From Chaetorhynchus papuensis (taxonomy: Eukaryota > Chordata > Aves > Passeriformes > Rhipiduridae): a DNA stretch of 64,000 bases. Below are positions 13,635-27,219 of the stretch, in pieces. Position 1 is the stretch's first letter, and the number at the start of each line of letters is the position of its first letter. A model generated the notes under the pieces. That model was given only the letters and a program-made list of their open reading frames with translations. It searched no databases and was not told where the DNA came from. The stretch covers positions 62,001-126,000 of the forward strand of contig VWYX01001137.1 of NCBI GenBank assembly GCA_013396525.1. Direction: 5' to 3'. Both the position numbers and the translations under genes were made by a program.

Positions 13635-13880
13635 TTCCAAATTTGATCCATACAATTATATATCTGTCCCAGTGTTTCTGTCTCCAGCAGTGGAGAGTAT
13701 TAGATCTTGGAGAAAAGTGCTAAAACTCCCACAGTGGACAATTATGGAATAAGCTGCTCTAAGGAAAAGTTCTTTCCTAACCGCAGGATGCCTCGAAGTA
13801 TTTCTGTTCTGTTTAATGTAATTGGAGATCTTCATATTAGTCGTAGAAATGCCAAATCCCTTTATTAATCCTTCTGCAGG
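13635..13880 (-). mobile_element. Very old CR1 LINE 3' end, minus strand
   Basis: Read on the minus strand, the sequence follows the order of an ancient amniote CR1 3' end: a 'ttattccataattgtccactgtggg' block (13754-13728), then 'cttttctcc..gatctaatactctccactg', then 'ggagacagaaacactgggacagat', ending near 13640 in 'tatggatcaaattt'. This resembles the turtle and crocodile-type ending (gagacaggatactgggctagat...). The copy is heavily mutated, and its 5' limit near 13880 is uncertain. The 88-codon minus frame within it has no significance. Confidence 0.6.
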
Positions 13881-16800
13881 ATTAGTTCTTTTAAAAGTCT
13901 GTTCTACACAGTGGCTATTCAAAAAAATAGAAATTCAACCTTAAAAAAAACCCGTTTCTGTTTTCAGAGCAGGACAAGATCTGATAATTTAAAAATGTAT
14001 TTCTCTTCATGACTGGCCTGATATGTTCCAGTTGAAAGACAAGCATGATAATTCATGCTGGTTGTAGGAAACGGAATAAATTATGTTGCTGCTAGAGAGA
14101 ATATTCTCGAGGCTTTTTTTTAATGTTGGTGTTTTTTATTGACCTGTTCCCGTTATTCCTGTAATTCTTTGTATGAGACCCACTCCCTAATTCTTTGAAA
14201 AATACCTCATGCACCTTTTTTTTTCTGCAGGTTCATGATCTAAGTTTTAAACATGTAATTCACTACTAATCTTTATAAGAAATAGGATAATAAATTCAGG
14301 CATTAAAGATAAATATTAGGTAAATTATGAGGCTAATGTGTTCCCAACTAAGTAATTTTCTGATGAGCATTGACATTTTGGAAGACATTTAATTATTGAT
14401 GTGCAATAGATCAGGAATGATTAATCAAAAGGGTATTGTAAGTTCAAATGGATATAAATTGTAAGTTTTATAATGCTGACATTATTTAATTTACTAGGAC
14501 TTCAGGTTAGTAGTCATCTTGGATTAGACAATGTAGGGGTGCACTGTGGGAATATTAATTTTTTTTCTGACTTCCCACAGATTCTGAATTGGCAGGAACT
14601 GGGCACAGTTTCCAAGTCTAAGTCCTATGTCGAATTTCAATATCAATGCATGCCTGAAAGACTGTTTAACATGTATAATGGTGTCAAACACAAGCAATCT
14701 TTTAAAAGAAAATTACATTGGCTTCAGTTTTCCAGTACTGCTGGGGAGGTGGTGTTTAACCTTCTAATGATCTTACCAGCAAGACCTATGTAGTGCCATA
14801 AGGTGGTGAAAAATACCATCAGCTATTTTTATCTAAGATGGCATATTTTAAGGTTACACTGCATAGTTTAGATGCTGTAGATTTGATTTTTCTAACACAA
14901 ATTTTTCTCTGATAGTGTAGTGCTGATACTGCTTTCTCATGAATATGTAACAGCATAAGAAAAGAGCTGGACAGTATGTGTTCTATATTAAGAAATCTAT
15001 TTTCTCATCATTATAAAACACAAATATGTTCCTAACAGAACTATCCATACTGTAAGTATGTTTGAATCAGCTGTTACACACTGGTTTTATGCAAAAATAC
15101 GATTCTTTTCTATTCAGTTTCTGAACACGCTGTGTATTGTGCAGGCTACGTGCTTTCTGACAGATCCAGTCCTGTTAGGATTGGGTTTGTGGTGATGATT
15201 TCTCAGCCCTTGTGAAGGCGTGTAAAGATGTGGCCTTTCAACTCTGAAATGAGTTTGGGTTTCAAAGTCAAACTCATCTCTAAAATGCCTTTTCCAGCTC
15301 AATAATCAGCTTAATAAAAATCTTCTAGGTTAGCACAGTACTGAAGTAATTGTGCATCTAAAGCTTAAAAAAATAAAAAAATCAACCAACCAAAACTAAA
15401 ACATTAACAGCAACAAAAACAGACAAACCAAAAACATCCCAACCTGCAAAAAAAAAAGGGAAACATTTTAGTGCCCTTCAAGCAAATTATTTTTTAAGTG
15501 AAAATTTGGATGCAGTTTTACTAGCGCATCTGTATTGGGAAATGTCAGCAGATAAGAATGTTTGAGCAGTTTGGTATTTTCTCTCAGTCTGACTTGCTCA
15601 ATTATTCCAAGCAGATAGGAAGCCCACTCTTAAGACCTTTGGTTATCAGTTCCCTTAAGTGTATTGGGGTAACACCGCTCTTCCCACAGCTTCCATGGCA
15701 ACTGAGGGATATTTAGAGGTTCAGTGCAGTGGCACACATCCGTGATAGGAGGGAGAGACAATGGCTGTGTGACAGTAACATCTCTGTTCTCAGTTATCCT
15801 AGGGAGCAAGCTAATGGAAGAAGAAATACCCTGTTCCTGCTGCAGGTGAGGATGGTCCTGGGTGTGCCAGCATCTCGTGCGTGGAAGTATCAGAGACTCC
15901 TTAGGCATTTTTGCTTTCCCAACATGCCATCCAGCCATTGGTCATGCAGACACATATCAATGCTTTTTTTTTTGCCTTTTTTTTCTTGGACTAGGTGACA
16001 ATGACAGCTGTACAGCCAATATTTTGTTTAAAAAGGTCATGTCCTTAATATGGCAGACTTCAGCCTTTATGTTAATGAAAATTCATGTAGGTTTTTTTAT
16101 TACTATGATATCTGCACAAAGACTGTGATAGCATCTTCAATTTGGAAGAATTAAAGATCAAAGTATCTTAGAACTTGCTGAAAGGTCTTCAATAGGTTTT
16201 GTCTATGAGCCTGCAATTTTCAGTAAATTTTTTGTAGTGGTGGGCTGAACACTGCAGTGTGATAACTGTTCTTTTTTGTCATATCTCCATTAAAAGAAGG
16301 AATATACTTCAGGGGTGGAGATCAGTGCAATTTTAAAAAATTGCATCAAATTGCATTTTTGGAAGAGACAGAAGATTTCTGTATCAAAATAAAAATCATC
16401 CAACAGCCTAAGTATTGAACCTGGCTAGAAGTTTTTTAACCACCTGTAGGGCCATGACTCTGTAACAAACCTTTCTGTTCTATAGCTGATGGTGTGGGAT
16501 TTTTTTAAAAAATTGTTTGACTTCCACTATGCTTTCTTCAGGCTTTTGGTGCCTTTGAAAGCACCATAGTACAAAAACATAATTTTGAGCTGGCAAGTTC
16601 TGTTTGAGTGCATATATTAAAGATGTGCGAGGAAGATCCCCCTTGTAATCTTACTCATACGTGTGCAGATGCCTTTACAGACATTCCTAATTGTCTGCTC
16701 TGATTCTTTCATGACCAGCAGGTCTGCTAATGATATCTGAAGTTGAGTTATTACTTTCATAGTGGCCTTTTCCTGTAGGCATTAGTCGATTTTTCAAGGG

Positions 16801-19800
16801 GGTGTGCTCTTTTCTCAACTGAGTGCTTGAGCTACTTTGGTGCAGGCCAGCATGGCTGAGATTTTGCTCAGGGTCTTAGCTTGAATTTGGATAAGCAATG
16901 ATTTTGTTAATTGCAAAACAATCATGTGATATGATGGAGCTTTAACTTAATTAGCAAAGAATAGAGAAATACTATTCCCTCATGTGCATCACGTGGTTCA
17001 CCTGGTAATGAAAGGACCAAACACCAAGGACTCACTGAAGATGAAGGGTAAGATGGTGCGTGATGAGGACATTTTATGCTTAGTGTCACCTCAAACCCAG
17101 TTCTGATCTCTAGGGTTAAAGAATTCAACTGCCATGATTAACTTGACTGTCAAAGAAAGATTGGAAACAGCAATCAATACTCAGTGGAATATATCTTGAT
17201 GGTTGCATTTAAGTTTGTATACAGGAATTTTAAAATTGCATATTTTAATGCATGAAATGCTAAGATTGGTTTGTAACTTCAGAGACACTGCAGAAATTAC
17301 CATGAGATAGTTACTGTATTTTATAGAGTACATATTTTCTTCTTTTCTGTTTGTTTATTTTAAGAACTTAGAAGCTTAAAAATAACCCACATACTTTCTT
17401 TGGTAATTAAGTTGCTCTGTGGGGAGTGTATCCTAGAGCAAAACCCACAAGCTACACACTACATTTGGTCAGAGTTTACTTCAGATTTTTGTTAAAGCTT
17501 CTCTCTGCAGGGATCAGATGGCCACAGTATTCTGGAGTGGCTGCATTTATCTAAAGAGGTTTTTGCTATTTTCTTGTAAAAGGGCTCATGAGCACAGAAC
17601 TCATGAATTTGGAATGGGGAAAAATACAGAAAAGAGTAAGCATTTTGCACTTGAGAAATATTGGTGTATTCAAGGATGGCCTTATTTACCAGTAGTGATT
17701 TTCTACTTCCTTTCCTCTTACACTCCATGAAATGTGGCTTAATCCTGCTGATCTATTGCAGGGTGTTTATGGTGCCTGGCTGCATGGGGAGGTGCAGAGG
17801 CAGTGTGCCTAGCTGAAGGCAATCTAGTGAGGACTCATTCCGGTACTGCTGAGTTAAAATTAATCTGTTTAGGGAGAGAATTTGTCTTACTACTGTTCTT
17901 TAAAGAGACGAGAAAAGGCTACTTCTGTGAAGGGTTAGAGGCTCTTCAGTAGTCAGAGTTGTCAGCCAAGTGAGTGCTCTGTTTGCTTTCCCTCTGCAGG
18001 GGCCTGTGTGCAAAGTGGAAATTCAAGGTTGAAATGGGATCTCTGCAGTCATTTATGTGAAAGTTGTACGATGATGCCCCTAGATGAAAGAATACATAAA
18101 AATTCATAAGTTACATGAGGAGCAAATTTCATTAATATTTATCAGCCTTCTTTGTGGAATATACAGATGTTAGCTCATTGTTGCATTTAAATGCCATATA
18201 CTCAAGACAGGAAAGAAGTAATGGGCAGTAAATTCCAGCAACCTAATGCTTCTGAGTACGTGGCCACACAGCCAGAATGATAGTATCCCCTCTTTTAAAA
18301 CAGAATTTCCATCTACTCTTTTTCTCATGTGAGTTTGTGAAAATTAATCAATTTTATTATCATCCCAGTTTAAGTATGGCATTAAAGCACTTTGTTTTTT
18401 AAAGGTTGCCCTTCAGACTTTACCAATTGCTTACCATTGCAATGCCAGCAAGACTGGAAAATTAAACTATGTGGCAAAACACTATTTGTGTTAACATACC
18501 TGGGTTTTAATCTACTGCACTCTTTCTGAGAGAGCACAAAAGTTCAGCCTGTAGCTCATCATTCAGTGCTGCTCCAGAAGTGTAGCTGAAGGGTGGAGTG
18601 TTATTTGGAGTTACAAATGTGCTAAAGCCTATCAAATTCTGCTGTGGCTACTCTTGTTCTCATGCTAGGGGGTAATTACTTGGAACCAAGGCTCTTGGCA
18701 GATGTGCTTTGTGCCATACCAGAAAAACAGGCAGAGCTGTGCAGTGTAATAAGCAGTTCTGTGTAACACATTGTTCCAATTAGCTCGTGCCAGGACCTAT
18801 TAACAGCACTTTCCCCCATTTTTATCTCCCAGCCAAACACAACAGTAATACCACTGGAAAACACAAGAGAACAATTACAGTAAATCCATCAGTTCTGACT
18901 AAATGGCAACACATGATCAGTTACTGAGGGGTCCTGCACTGTTTGTGGTGACTGACGGGGCTGCCCTGAAGGAAAAGCAGAGTGTGAGCAGTCCTACTGT
19001 GGCAATTCTGCTTGTGCCTCAAACTTAGCAGTTTCACCTGGCAAGGCTCTCACCTGCTCTCCCGGGAAGTGGGAAAGATACCACCACCTAATTCTGTATA
19101 AAAGGGGCCTGTCTTGGTTGACAGATTTCCTGCAATGCCACCAGCTTCTTGTGATGTCCTGCTATCTGCAGTCATCCTTTCCTGTTGTAGGCATTTGTTC
19201 TCATGACAGCCTCCAGGAGCCATGTGGTTTTGCTTTTTCCTTCTCTCTCCTTAGATATTACAAGTCCTGGCTGGATTGGATGTTGGTTTCCAACAGTGCC
19301 TGCCTTCTCTTTGGAGTTTTTGGTTGAGCAAAATGCGATAGCAATTGAGAGGATTTCTCCTCAGCCCATGTTTTACATCAGATATTTGTTTCTGGAGTGC
19401 CAGAAACAGCTGTGTGAATTCCTGCTAAGTGGGCCCTCCAGTTTCACACCGGATTACTGTGAGAGTCAACTGTCAGCTGTAAGACAGCAGCTAGACCCAC
19501 ACACATTCTCCAGGCTATCCAACAGACTTTAGAGAATTACAGCATTAATCTCAGTGTCAAAGGTGGAAAAAAAATTAAATAAAACAATCAAAATTGATGC
19601 ACTTCTCTCCACAGTGGAGGCTGGCTCTAATGGCCTGTCAGAGGCACAGTCTGGTGTGGAACTGCGTGTGTCAGACCTGGGCAGTGCTCGCTGCACAACA
19701 GGCTGTTGCACAAATGCTACCAGAGGAGCAGTTTCAAAAAGCCCTAAGGAAAAAAAAAAATAAAATCAATGATCTAGAAAAACAGAGTTGAAGAAATGAT

Positions 19801-20950
19801 GATAGGACTGTAAGAGTCCTGAAGGAATTGAGGACTTTGACCCTCAGAGGATTCTAACTAAATGGCTGCTTAGTTGATTGGATTTACTTGAGGAGAGAGG
19901 GGTGGAGGAGCAGGGAGGAAAAAAGCTTAAATGAAGCTAGATGGAGAAAAGATTCTCTAATAGATCAGACTGAACAATACTAAGAGCTTTATTACAGCCT
20001 TGTTAAAATTCCCCCCGCTGAACAGTTATTCAGTTATCGTGTTAAGATCCCACTATAACATGTTCCTAAGGGGATTTTTTCAGTCTCAGAGGTTGTATCC
20101 ATGCCATAGTGGAAACAAATCAGTATTTCTCCAGTTTATGTGCCGAGGGAAGACTGAACTCTTTCCTCGTGAAACATCAGCAGAGCTGTGCAGCCCAAAA
20201 AGAGCCAGGTATAAACCTTTTAGATCAGACTTGTGCAAGTATCTTTTCATCTAAGCCATAGAGTGTGTCTTTAATTTCTTGCTCTTTCCTGTGTACCCCC
20301 AATTTGATTCTTTTTTCTGCTATGAAAATGTCACTCTGGTTTTCCTTCATTGAAAGGCATGTGTATATGAGTCATCCCAGCAACTCTGGATCTCATTTTT
20401 TTAAAATCCGCTACTAAAAATTACAGCTTTGTATTATTCTGAATGTATTCCACTGCTCCAAACATCAGAGTCTCCCTCCTCCCTTCTCTTCTTCTAAACA
20501 CCTCACTTTGGCTGTAGCTCAAGAGCATTCTGATCTTACAGTAAGGCACTTCACCTCAAGTGACGGCTCTCCCGCTTCAGTGATCTTTCACTTTCTCCAG
20601 CCGGGAAGATAAGTGGTGGAATCCCAAATGTGTGAGATTGCCTGCCTGTGCACCAAGGTGTTGCTGCAGGAGTACTTACTGCCTCACTCGATCCATTCCA
20701 TCCAGGCACATTGGTGAAGCTCTCACACGGGGTCTGGGAGGAGGGTGGGCAGGTGTTCCTATGCAAATGCAAAGATAAAACGTGGTGCAAAGGACGGTGT
20801 CGGATGAAAATGTGTCAGCAGATGGCAAGCTGCTGCTGCTGCTAGTACTACTGGTTTGTTTGTTTCCATAACAAAAAGAGTTAGTTGATCAACTAACTAA
20901 GCACAGAATGCCATGTGGATTCTTTAGGGCAACCTCTTTAGTTTTACCTC
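13881..20950. other. Single-copy noncoding DNA
   Basis: No gene or definite transposon is visible. AT-rich stretches at 14270-14450 (TTAATTATTGATGTG, ATTAATC words) and 18560-18900 look like conserved noncoding DNA, but I have no alignment. An A/C-rich low-complexity tract lies at 15361-15460. A perfect TATAAAAG at 19097-19104 has no good initiator about 30 bases downstream. A (GCT)5 run sits at 20829-20843. Confidence 0.55.
15361..15460. repeat. A-rich tract with CCAAA/CAAAA words
   Basis: The tract consists of A runs separated by CC or C (AACCAACC, ACAAACC, CCAAAAAC) and ends in a run of ten A. It resembles the tracts at 50052-50100 and 63388-63420. No retroelement body precedes it that I can recognise. 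Confidence 0.75.
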
Positions 20951-20954
20951 TTTA

Positions 20955-21030
20955 TGAGAGTCATAATGGCTGAGTTTGTCCTGTGGTATCAGCAGGGAGG
21001 TTTGACTAGATGACCTCCAGTAGTGAATTT
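20955..21030 (+). mobile_element. Possible CR1 3' scrap
   Basis: A single block near 20985-21024 (GGGAGGTTTGACTAGATGACC followed by TCCAGTAG) resembles the CR1 'gggttggactagatgacctccagaggtc' segment. The flanks do not clearly continue the match on either side, so chance similarity remains possible. Confidence 0.4.
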
Positions 21031-23919
21031 TCAGTAATGTTTATACAATTTATTTTCTTCCATAATCTTAGCAGCAGCACTCTGAAATTGTTCTTCTTAA
21101 AATATAGCACATTTATAAACTATTTATTCTTAAAATTACTAGAAGAATTTTTTCCATGTTTGCTTTAGTGCTTTGTAGAATGCAGATGGACCATTATGTT
21201 GACAATTAGTTTACAAGACTTGTAAATATGGGGGTGAAGTCTATGAATTTAAACACTGATATAGGAATTAGCTTTGCTTCAACAAAGACAATTCATAATA
21301 GTTCTTTTGGAAATGCTGCAATCTGTTAAAGCTGAAATGACATTAAAGCACACATATTAAATATGTATTAGATAAATATTAAGACTGAAATATGCAAATG
21401 TTGGAGCCTGTTAATTGCATTTTTTGTTTTTCCTGATGTGTCTATTGATTTTTTTGATGACACCAAATTTTCCTCTTCTGATCTTTTAGCACTTAAAAAA
21501 AAAAAGTAGCAGTACCAGGGTTGGTTGCATTATCATCAAATTCTCAGTGGGTTGTTCTGTTGAACTAGTGACTCACCTCACCTTCAGTATTTACAAAGAA
21601 CATTTGCTATATCTTAGATATTAAGGGAAGTAAATAGGTATATAAAACCAATTTCCAGTCAAATGTCATTTGAGACTTTGGAGTAGACATTGCATTATTT
21701 TATGCACTATCGTTTATTATTTGCACTGAATAAAAATAAGACTTTGACCTTCAGTGATTCAGTTGTTTTCTAGGACACAGTGAAGGCTTACTAAATGTAA
21801 TTTAATGGTCTAGGACATGGGCAAAAAGATGTGCAGATACAGACTGTAAGGAAAATGCTAATTATCTTTAATTTAATTACGGAAAAAGATCATGATGAGA
21901 ATACATAAAAATGCTTGAAATGCAGCCAAAACGTTTTCCAAAGAACATTAAAAATGATTGCTGTTTACTAATCACAGATGATGTAGACACGAAGCTGCAG
22001 CGAGAAACACGTTTAAATTTCACCTATGTGGGTAGCAGTAGAGAATCTGGGCCAGATGCATGGAAAACTGGGACCTTAGTGTTATAGAAGAGTAATTTGT
22101 TTGAGGCTGAAGCACAGACTTCCCCATTACCTCCAAACCGTGCCAGCTGAACATGTCAACAACCTCCATAAATGACAAATGTCTCCACACAGACTTCCTC
22201 ATCCCTGAGTACTGATGCACACAAAATTGCATCATGATCTTTGTGAGGAGTCCTGCAGCTTTCAGTGGTCTCCTTTTGTGTTTAATGTATAAAGTCTGAA
22301 GGTGCAGGTAGGGAAGAAATGACGGTACATGACAGCAGCATTACCTACGCAATAACCATTTAAGGATTACTGTCTCTTACATGCAGCTGGGAGCTTCCTT
22401 CATCATGGCAAAGAGGGAATGTTTCACAATCCTGCATTTTCACGCAAGAAATACATGGTAGCCAGGGGTGAAGCAGAAAAGTCTGTTTATTGAAATAATT
22501 GTTCGTGACAATTGATTTTCATCTCAGGACTCTGACTTCCAGTTCCCTGGAAAGTACTGCTAATTTCTGAAAAGTCTCATTCTTACGTTGTTTTATCACA
22601 ACCTGAATGTTGCCTATTCAGACAAACTGAATCCCAGAATGCTAATTTTTGTCCCTATTAAATGTAATATTTGATATACTTGATAAGTCACTAAATTCAA
22701 ACAAGGATTAGGATGTTCAGAATTATAGTTTCCTTTGAGAATTGTTTGAGTTTTTCCAGTTTTGCTTAGACCACTTCTTTACCCCTGTTCCTCTAAGGAA
22801 ACAAAGTGTAGGTAATTGGGCTGGCTGTTTGTCTGGTTGGCTTCCAGTTGTCCTTCCTAGTTTGAGGTAAATAGGAAGAAAAGACGTCAAATAAAAATAT
22901 CCACAGAGACACACTAATGAGGATGGATTGGACTTCTCGCTCCTGTTTAATATCCAAGTGGTTTGTATGAACCAATTATTTTCTGTAGAATGCTACTATT
23001 TCTCAGACTGCTTGGTAATCTGAATTTAAACTTCCCAAATCTGAAAGTGAGTTGAGTACAAATCATAAAGTGAGACAAAGGAGAAATCTTCAGGTAATAC
23101 AAGGACAATCCTGAGACACAGGATGGTCTGTAGTATAGTGCTTGAAAGTATCACCTCCCTCATCCCATCCATTTCCTTTTTTATTGTCTTGATAGATGAA
23201 TTGATTACTCAAGTGCCAGTTATTCTTAAAGTGAGAAAAGGCCTGAGATACTACAGGCAAGAAGGGCAGTACTGGAAAGGAAAGAAGGGACCGGGGGGCA
23301 GAGGGTGGGCTGAGTGAGAATGAGGAGCAGTGCAGGTGAGCCTTGGTCCTGCATCCTGTGCTCTCTGCTAACAGCGAGAGCTGGCCTGTCACTAACCTCC
23401 CCCTGACATCTGCTGAAAAACCCAACTGGAGAGTAATGACCCACGGGCCACAGTCAGAATCCTCATGCAGCCTTGGCTGTGGATTTGGCAAGTGCTTGTG
23501 AGTGAGACATTTTCAGGGAGCTTTTGTTCTGACCTCTCAAGCAATGAGCACTGTGAGCTGGTGTGGGGCTGGCCCCCACGCCCAAGTGGGAACAAAGGGA
23601 ACTAGGGGAGCGAAACAAGTACCTGTCAGAGCCCCTGGAAGGCTGCTTGGCCTGGCGTGTTTGGGGAGAAAGGATTCATTATAATTTAGGCATTTCAGAA
23701 AACACAGTGGTTCATAGACCTTTCAGGCTGTGCAACAGATGGTGTTGTTTTGGCTGGCGCAGGAGGCAGGTGTTTAAGCAACTTCCAGAGATTATGGAGC
23801 TGCAACCAGCAGAGTTGAAAAGAGTACAGAGAATTAGAAGGCATAACACATTTACATGGAGGAAAGGAGAAGAGGAGCTTTGAAACTAAACTTGGACTTC
23901 AAAGGCAGCCATCTGACTT
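21031..23919. other. Single-copy noncoding DNA
   Basis: I see no gene or recognisable repeat. The left part (21030-22000) is AT-rich. The right part (23250-23800) is more GC-rich, with overlapping chance open frames on both strands. An A run sits at 21495-21506. Confidence 0.55.
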
Positions 23920-24564
23920 GTTTGCTGCTTCTAGGTAAAGTCACTGGTGACTGGAAAAAGGGAAGCATTGCATGCATTTTTTTAAAAAGGTAGAAAAGAA
24001 GACCCTGGGAACTACCAGGAAGTAAGTCAGTCTCACCTCCGTGCTTGGGAAGATCACGGAACAAATCCTCCTAAGAAAGTATGCTAAGGCACTTCTACTC
24101 CACTCTCATTAGACTCCACTTGGAGTACTGTGTCTAGCTCAGGAGTCTGGCACAGGAAGGACCTGTTGGAGCAGGACCAGAGAAGAGCCATGAAGATGCT
24201 TAGAGGGCTGGAGCACCTCTCTTATGAAGACAGGCTGAGAGAGTTGGGGTTTATTGTGGCCTTTTAGTACTCCGAGGGGGCTTATAAAAAAGAGGGGGAC
24301 AAACTTTCTAGCAGGGCTTGTTGGGATAGGACAAGTGGTAATGGTTTTAAACCAAAACGGGGTAGATTTAGACTAGTTCAAAGAATGACATTTCTTACAG
24401 TAAGGGGGGTAAAACACTGAAATAGGTTGCCCAGAGGGGTAGTAGATGCCCCATTCTGGAAACACTCAAGGTCGGGTTGGATGGGACTCCGAATAACCTG
24501 ATCTAGCTGAAGATGTCACATGATCTTTAAAGGTCCCTTCCAACCCAAACTATTCTATGATTCT
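23920..24564 (+). mobile_element. CR1 LINE, internally deleted, with RT fragment and 3' end
   Basis: The first part (about 23930-24092) matches the start of the CR1 ORF2 reverse-transcriptase domain. Bases 23940-23969 read VTGDWKKGSI, the family's conserved 'VTxDWKKGNI', followed by sequence matching 'EDPGNY...VSLTS..GK' across several frameshifts. At about 24092 the sequence jumps to the 3' part ('ctccactctcattagactcc', 'tggagcacctct', 'gacaggctgagagagttggg', 'ggttgcccagaggggtagt'). It ends at 24552-24564 in ATTCTATG-ATTCT, the CR1 terminal repeat. In intact elements these parts lie over a kilobase apart, so there is an internal deletion. It is inactive. Confidence 0.92.
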
Positions 24565-27219
24565 AGAAGGAAAGGAGATATGATGTTATGATCTGCTTTG
24601 GGTTCCCTCAGGAATGGTGTGAATTGCTGAAAATACATAATCTTGTCAGGATTGAGACTTTTTAGTTATGATCCTTTACTGTTGATGTTTCCCATCCTCA
24701 TATATCACTGAAAGAAGAGATTTGCTGTCTGGGAGAAGTAAAAGTTGTGAAAAACGGGTGTAGATGATCCCTGAGCATGGTGATATTTATCTACCAGAGC
24801 AGTCAGGGCAAAGAAAACACGTTTGGCCAGGGAATGAGTCTTCAGTCCACAGAGTATCTTGTCTTCAGCGATTAATCCCAACCTGTCAGTTTCTGGGGTG
24901 TGTTTCTGTAGTTGAATTTCGGGTTATAAACCCTTGCTGGGCACACCTCTTCCGAGCCATAACTCCTGCTCTGATGGCAGTCCTGGCCTGACCTCTCCAG
25001 AGTCTGCACTGCAGCTTCACCCCTCTGCTGTAGTGTCCAGGGTGGATCACAGACCTGCTGGGCTGCACGCCCTGGGGCAGGTGCCCACGCAGGGCCAGGT
25101 GCTGCCTTGGAAGCCTGCTCTGGGAGCATCCTGTTTGGACCATGATCAGCATTTACTGCTGTGGCCAAATAGTGCTGGCTAGCTAACAGTACTCATTTCC
25201 TGATTCATTTAATGCTCACTTGACTGCAACTATTTGTACTGCAACTATGAGGGCATACCTGATATTCAAGTGAAAGTCCCAAGGCTTGTGGTACAGGCTT
25301 AATAGAAGGGCAGAACTGAATCTTATTAACTCTCTATTCACATTAATTTGCCCCTTGGCAAATACCTGCCGCCAGTCTGTCCAGTTTATTTTGTGATTCA
25401 GGCATAATTTCCCACAAAGGGACACTTGAAATTCAAAAAAAAATTAGGGCTATCACACTCTGCAGGAGTAAAGGAGTGCTGGATGCACCTGCAGTTTTCT
25501 TCCAGGTCAAATACAGATATTGCTGCAACCTCTGCAAGCCTTAAGAATGCAGAGAGCAGCACGTGTGATGTACATACAGTCATTGGTGTGTGCCCAGCTT
25601 CAGAGCCCCTGACTGAGAAAATGTCTTTTTAGGTATTGCTTTTGAGCTGTAATTTCAAGGGTTATTTCCTCTTCTTCTTCTCTGTCTTATTTTAGTTAAA
25701 TTTATTTTCATTTCATTGTGGCATATTTCATCATAGTTACAGCAAAAGTAAATAGTAGCATGGTTGCTATAATAGTTGCTATGTACAGATGATTAAAGTA
25801 GAAAATATTATTCTACTCATTTCCTTTCACTAAGTTAATGAAGAGTCATTGAAAGTCTCAAATGCCACTTACTGTTTAAGATGCACTTTGTGATTGTGTC
25901 AGCTGCTCACTTGGCAGATAGTATAAAGAAATATGAGCTATGTGTCCCGGTTAGGGAACTGTAATAATACCTAGGTTTTTGCATCATGGGGATTCTTTTC
26001 CTCTAAGGAAGAAAAATCTAAAGATTTTGCAAAATATTTTAGAACTAGAACCCTTTATACAAATTTGTCAATCACTTGATTGGCTCTTGAGAATAGTGGA
26101 TTATAACTGGTGTATATGAATGAGCAGATAAAATAATCTAGGAAATATAATGTCTCTTTTCTAATTTAGACTGCTGCAGTTAGTGCTGAATGTTGGTTAT
26201 CATCTGCTAGGAAGATTGATGCTTAAATTGTCTAAATAGGCAACTAGAAGTCTCCCTTTACAAAGAGAGCTGCAAAACTGCTCATTTTCCAGTGAATGAA
26301 TGATACAAATACATATTATTCTTGAAGTATGGTTCTATATTTTAAATGATTTGGGGACTTACCTTGCAATAGGACATTGTGTCTAAATTATTATGTCTGC
26401 ATATGGCAATGTTGTGATGTCATGCATGTTAGAATAGGTGCACTACCAATTGCCTCTTAGACATGTCTGTGGAGGGTGACTTGTTTTTCAACTATCTCTG
26501 GTCTGTGCATATTGGTTTTGGCTGAATGCTGCGTGATATTACCAAACCCAAAACTTTCAACATTTGAGACTGACTGACCAAATAACAAAATAAACTCAAC
26601 ACCCACCCCAGGGAAAAAAAAAAATTCTGGCATAGGAACACGATGCAAAGAATATTTAAATTGGTTTTTTCCTGGGCAAAATGCTTTGATTTCTTTTAAA
26701 TTGTCAGTCTGCATAAAATCATAGGTATTTATACTTCATTTCTTGTTGTCTAGTCAAGCAGATTTTCCCCTCTTTCAATTTGCATTTACTATAAGAGGAG
26801 CTTTGAGGAACCCTTTGTAATTTAGTTTGACATGTGGTTTGTATATGCTACACAAATTTAGAATATGTGGCATTTAAAACACACTAAAGGTCTCAGTCTT
26901 ACTGAGTTTTGCTAGGCAAAGAAGGATGGACAAAATAATCTCATCATGAGTCTTTGGAAAAGTCAAAATGTATTCTTCCTTCCAAGTAGTGCATTTGTCT
27001 TGCCTCTGGCCTAAGTTCTCAATAAAATGTGAGATTTTGCATGGCAGTTGGTGCAAAGTTAGCAAGGTGCCTTATTTCTTGGCAAGTATTATTGACAAGA
27101 GATTTGAATATAAAATTATGCAGTTACTATCATTAGTTTAGAAAATTTGAATTAGTTTAATATTCAAGAATAGATTGGTCTCATTTTCCTTTTTTCAAGT
27201 GTGAACATACCACAGCATA
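24565..27219. other. Single-copy noncoding DNA
   Basis: No gene or transposon is recognised. A locally GC-rich patch (24940-25150) gives overlapping open frames on both strands, most likely by composition. The stretch 25640-26100 is AT-rich and motif-dense, with a CTT run near 25670. It could hold a conserved element. Confidence 0.55.

Noticed and set aside
19060..19330. TATAAAAG at 19097 as a gene or LTR promoter
   Set aside because: There is no good initiator 25-35 bases downstream, no CpG island, and no TG...CA LTR boundaries or polyadenylation signal in order. One such octamer is expected by chance in this much AT-rich DNA.
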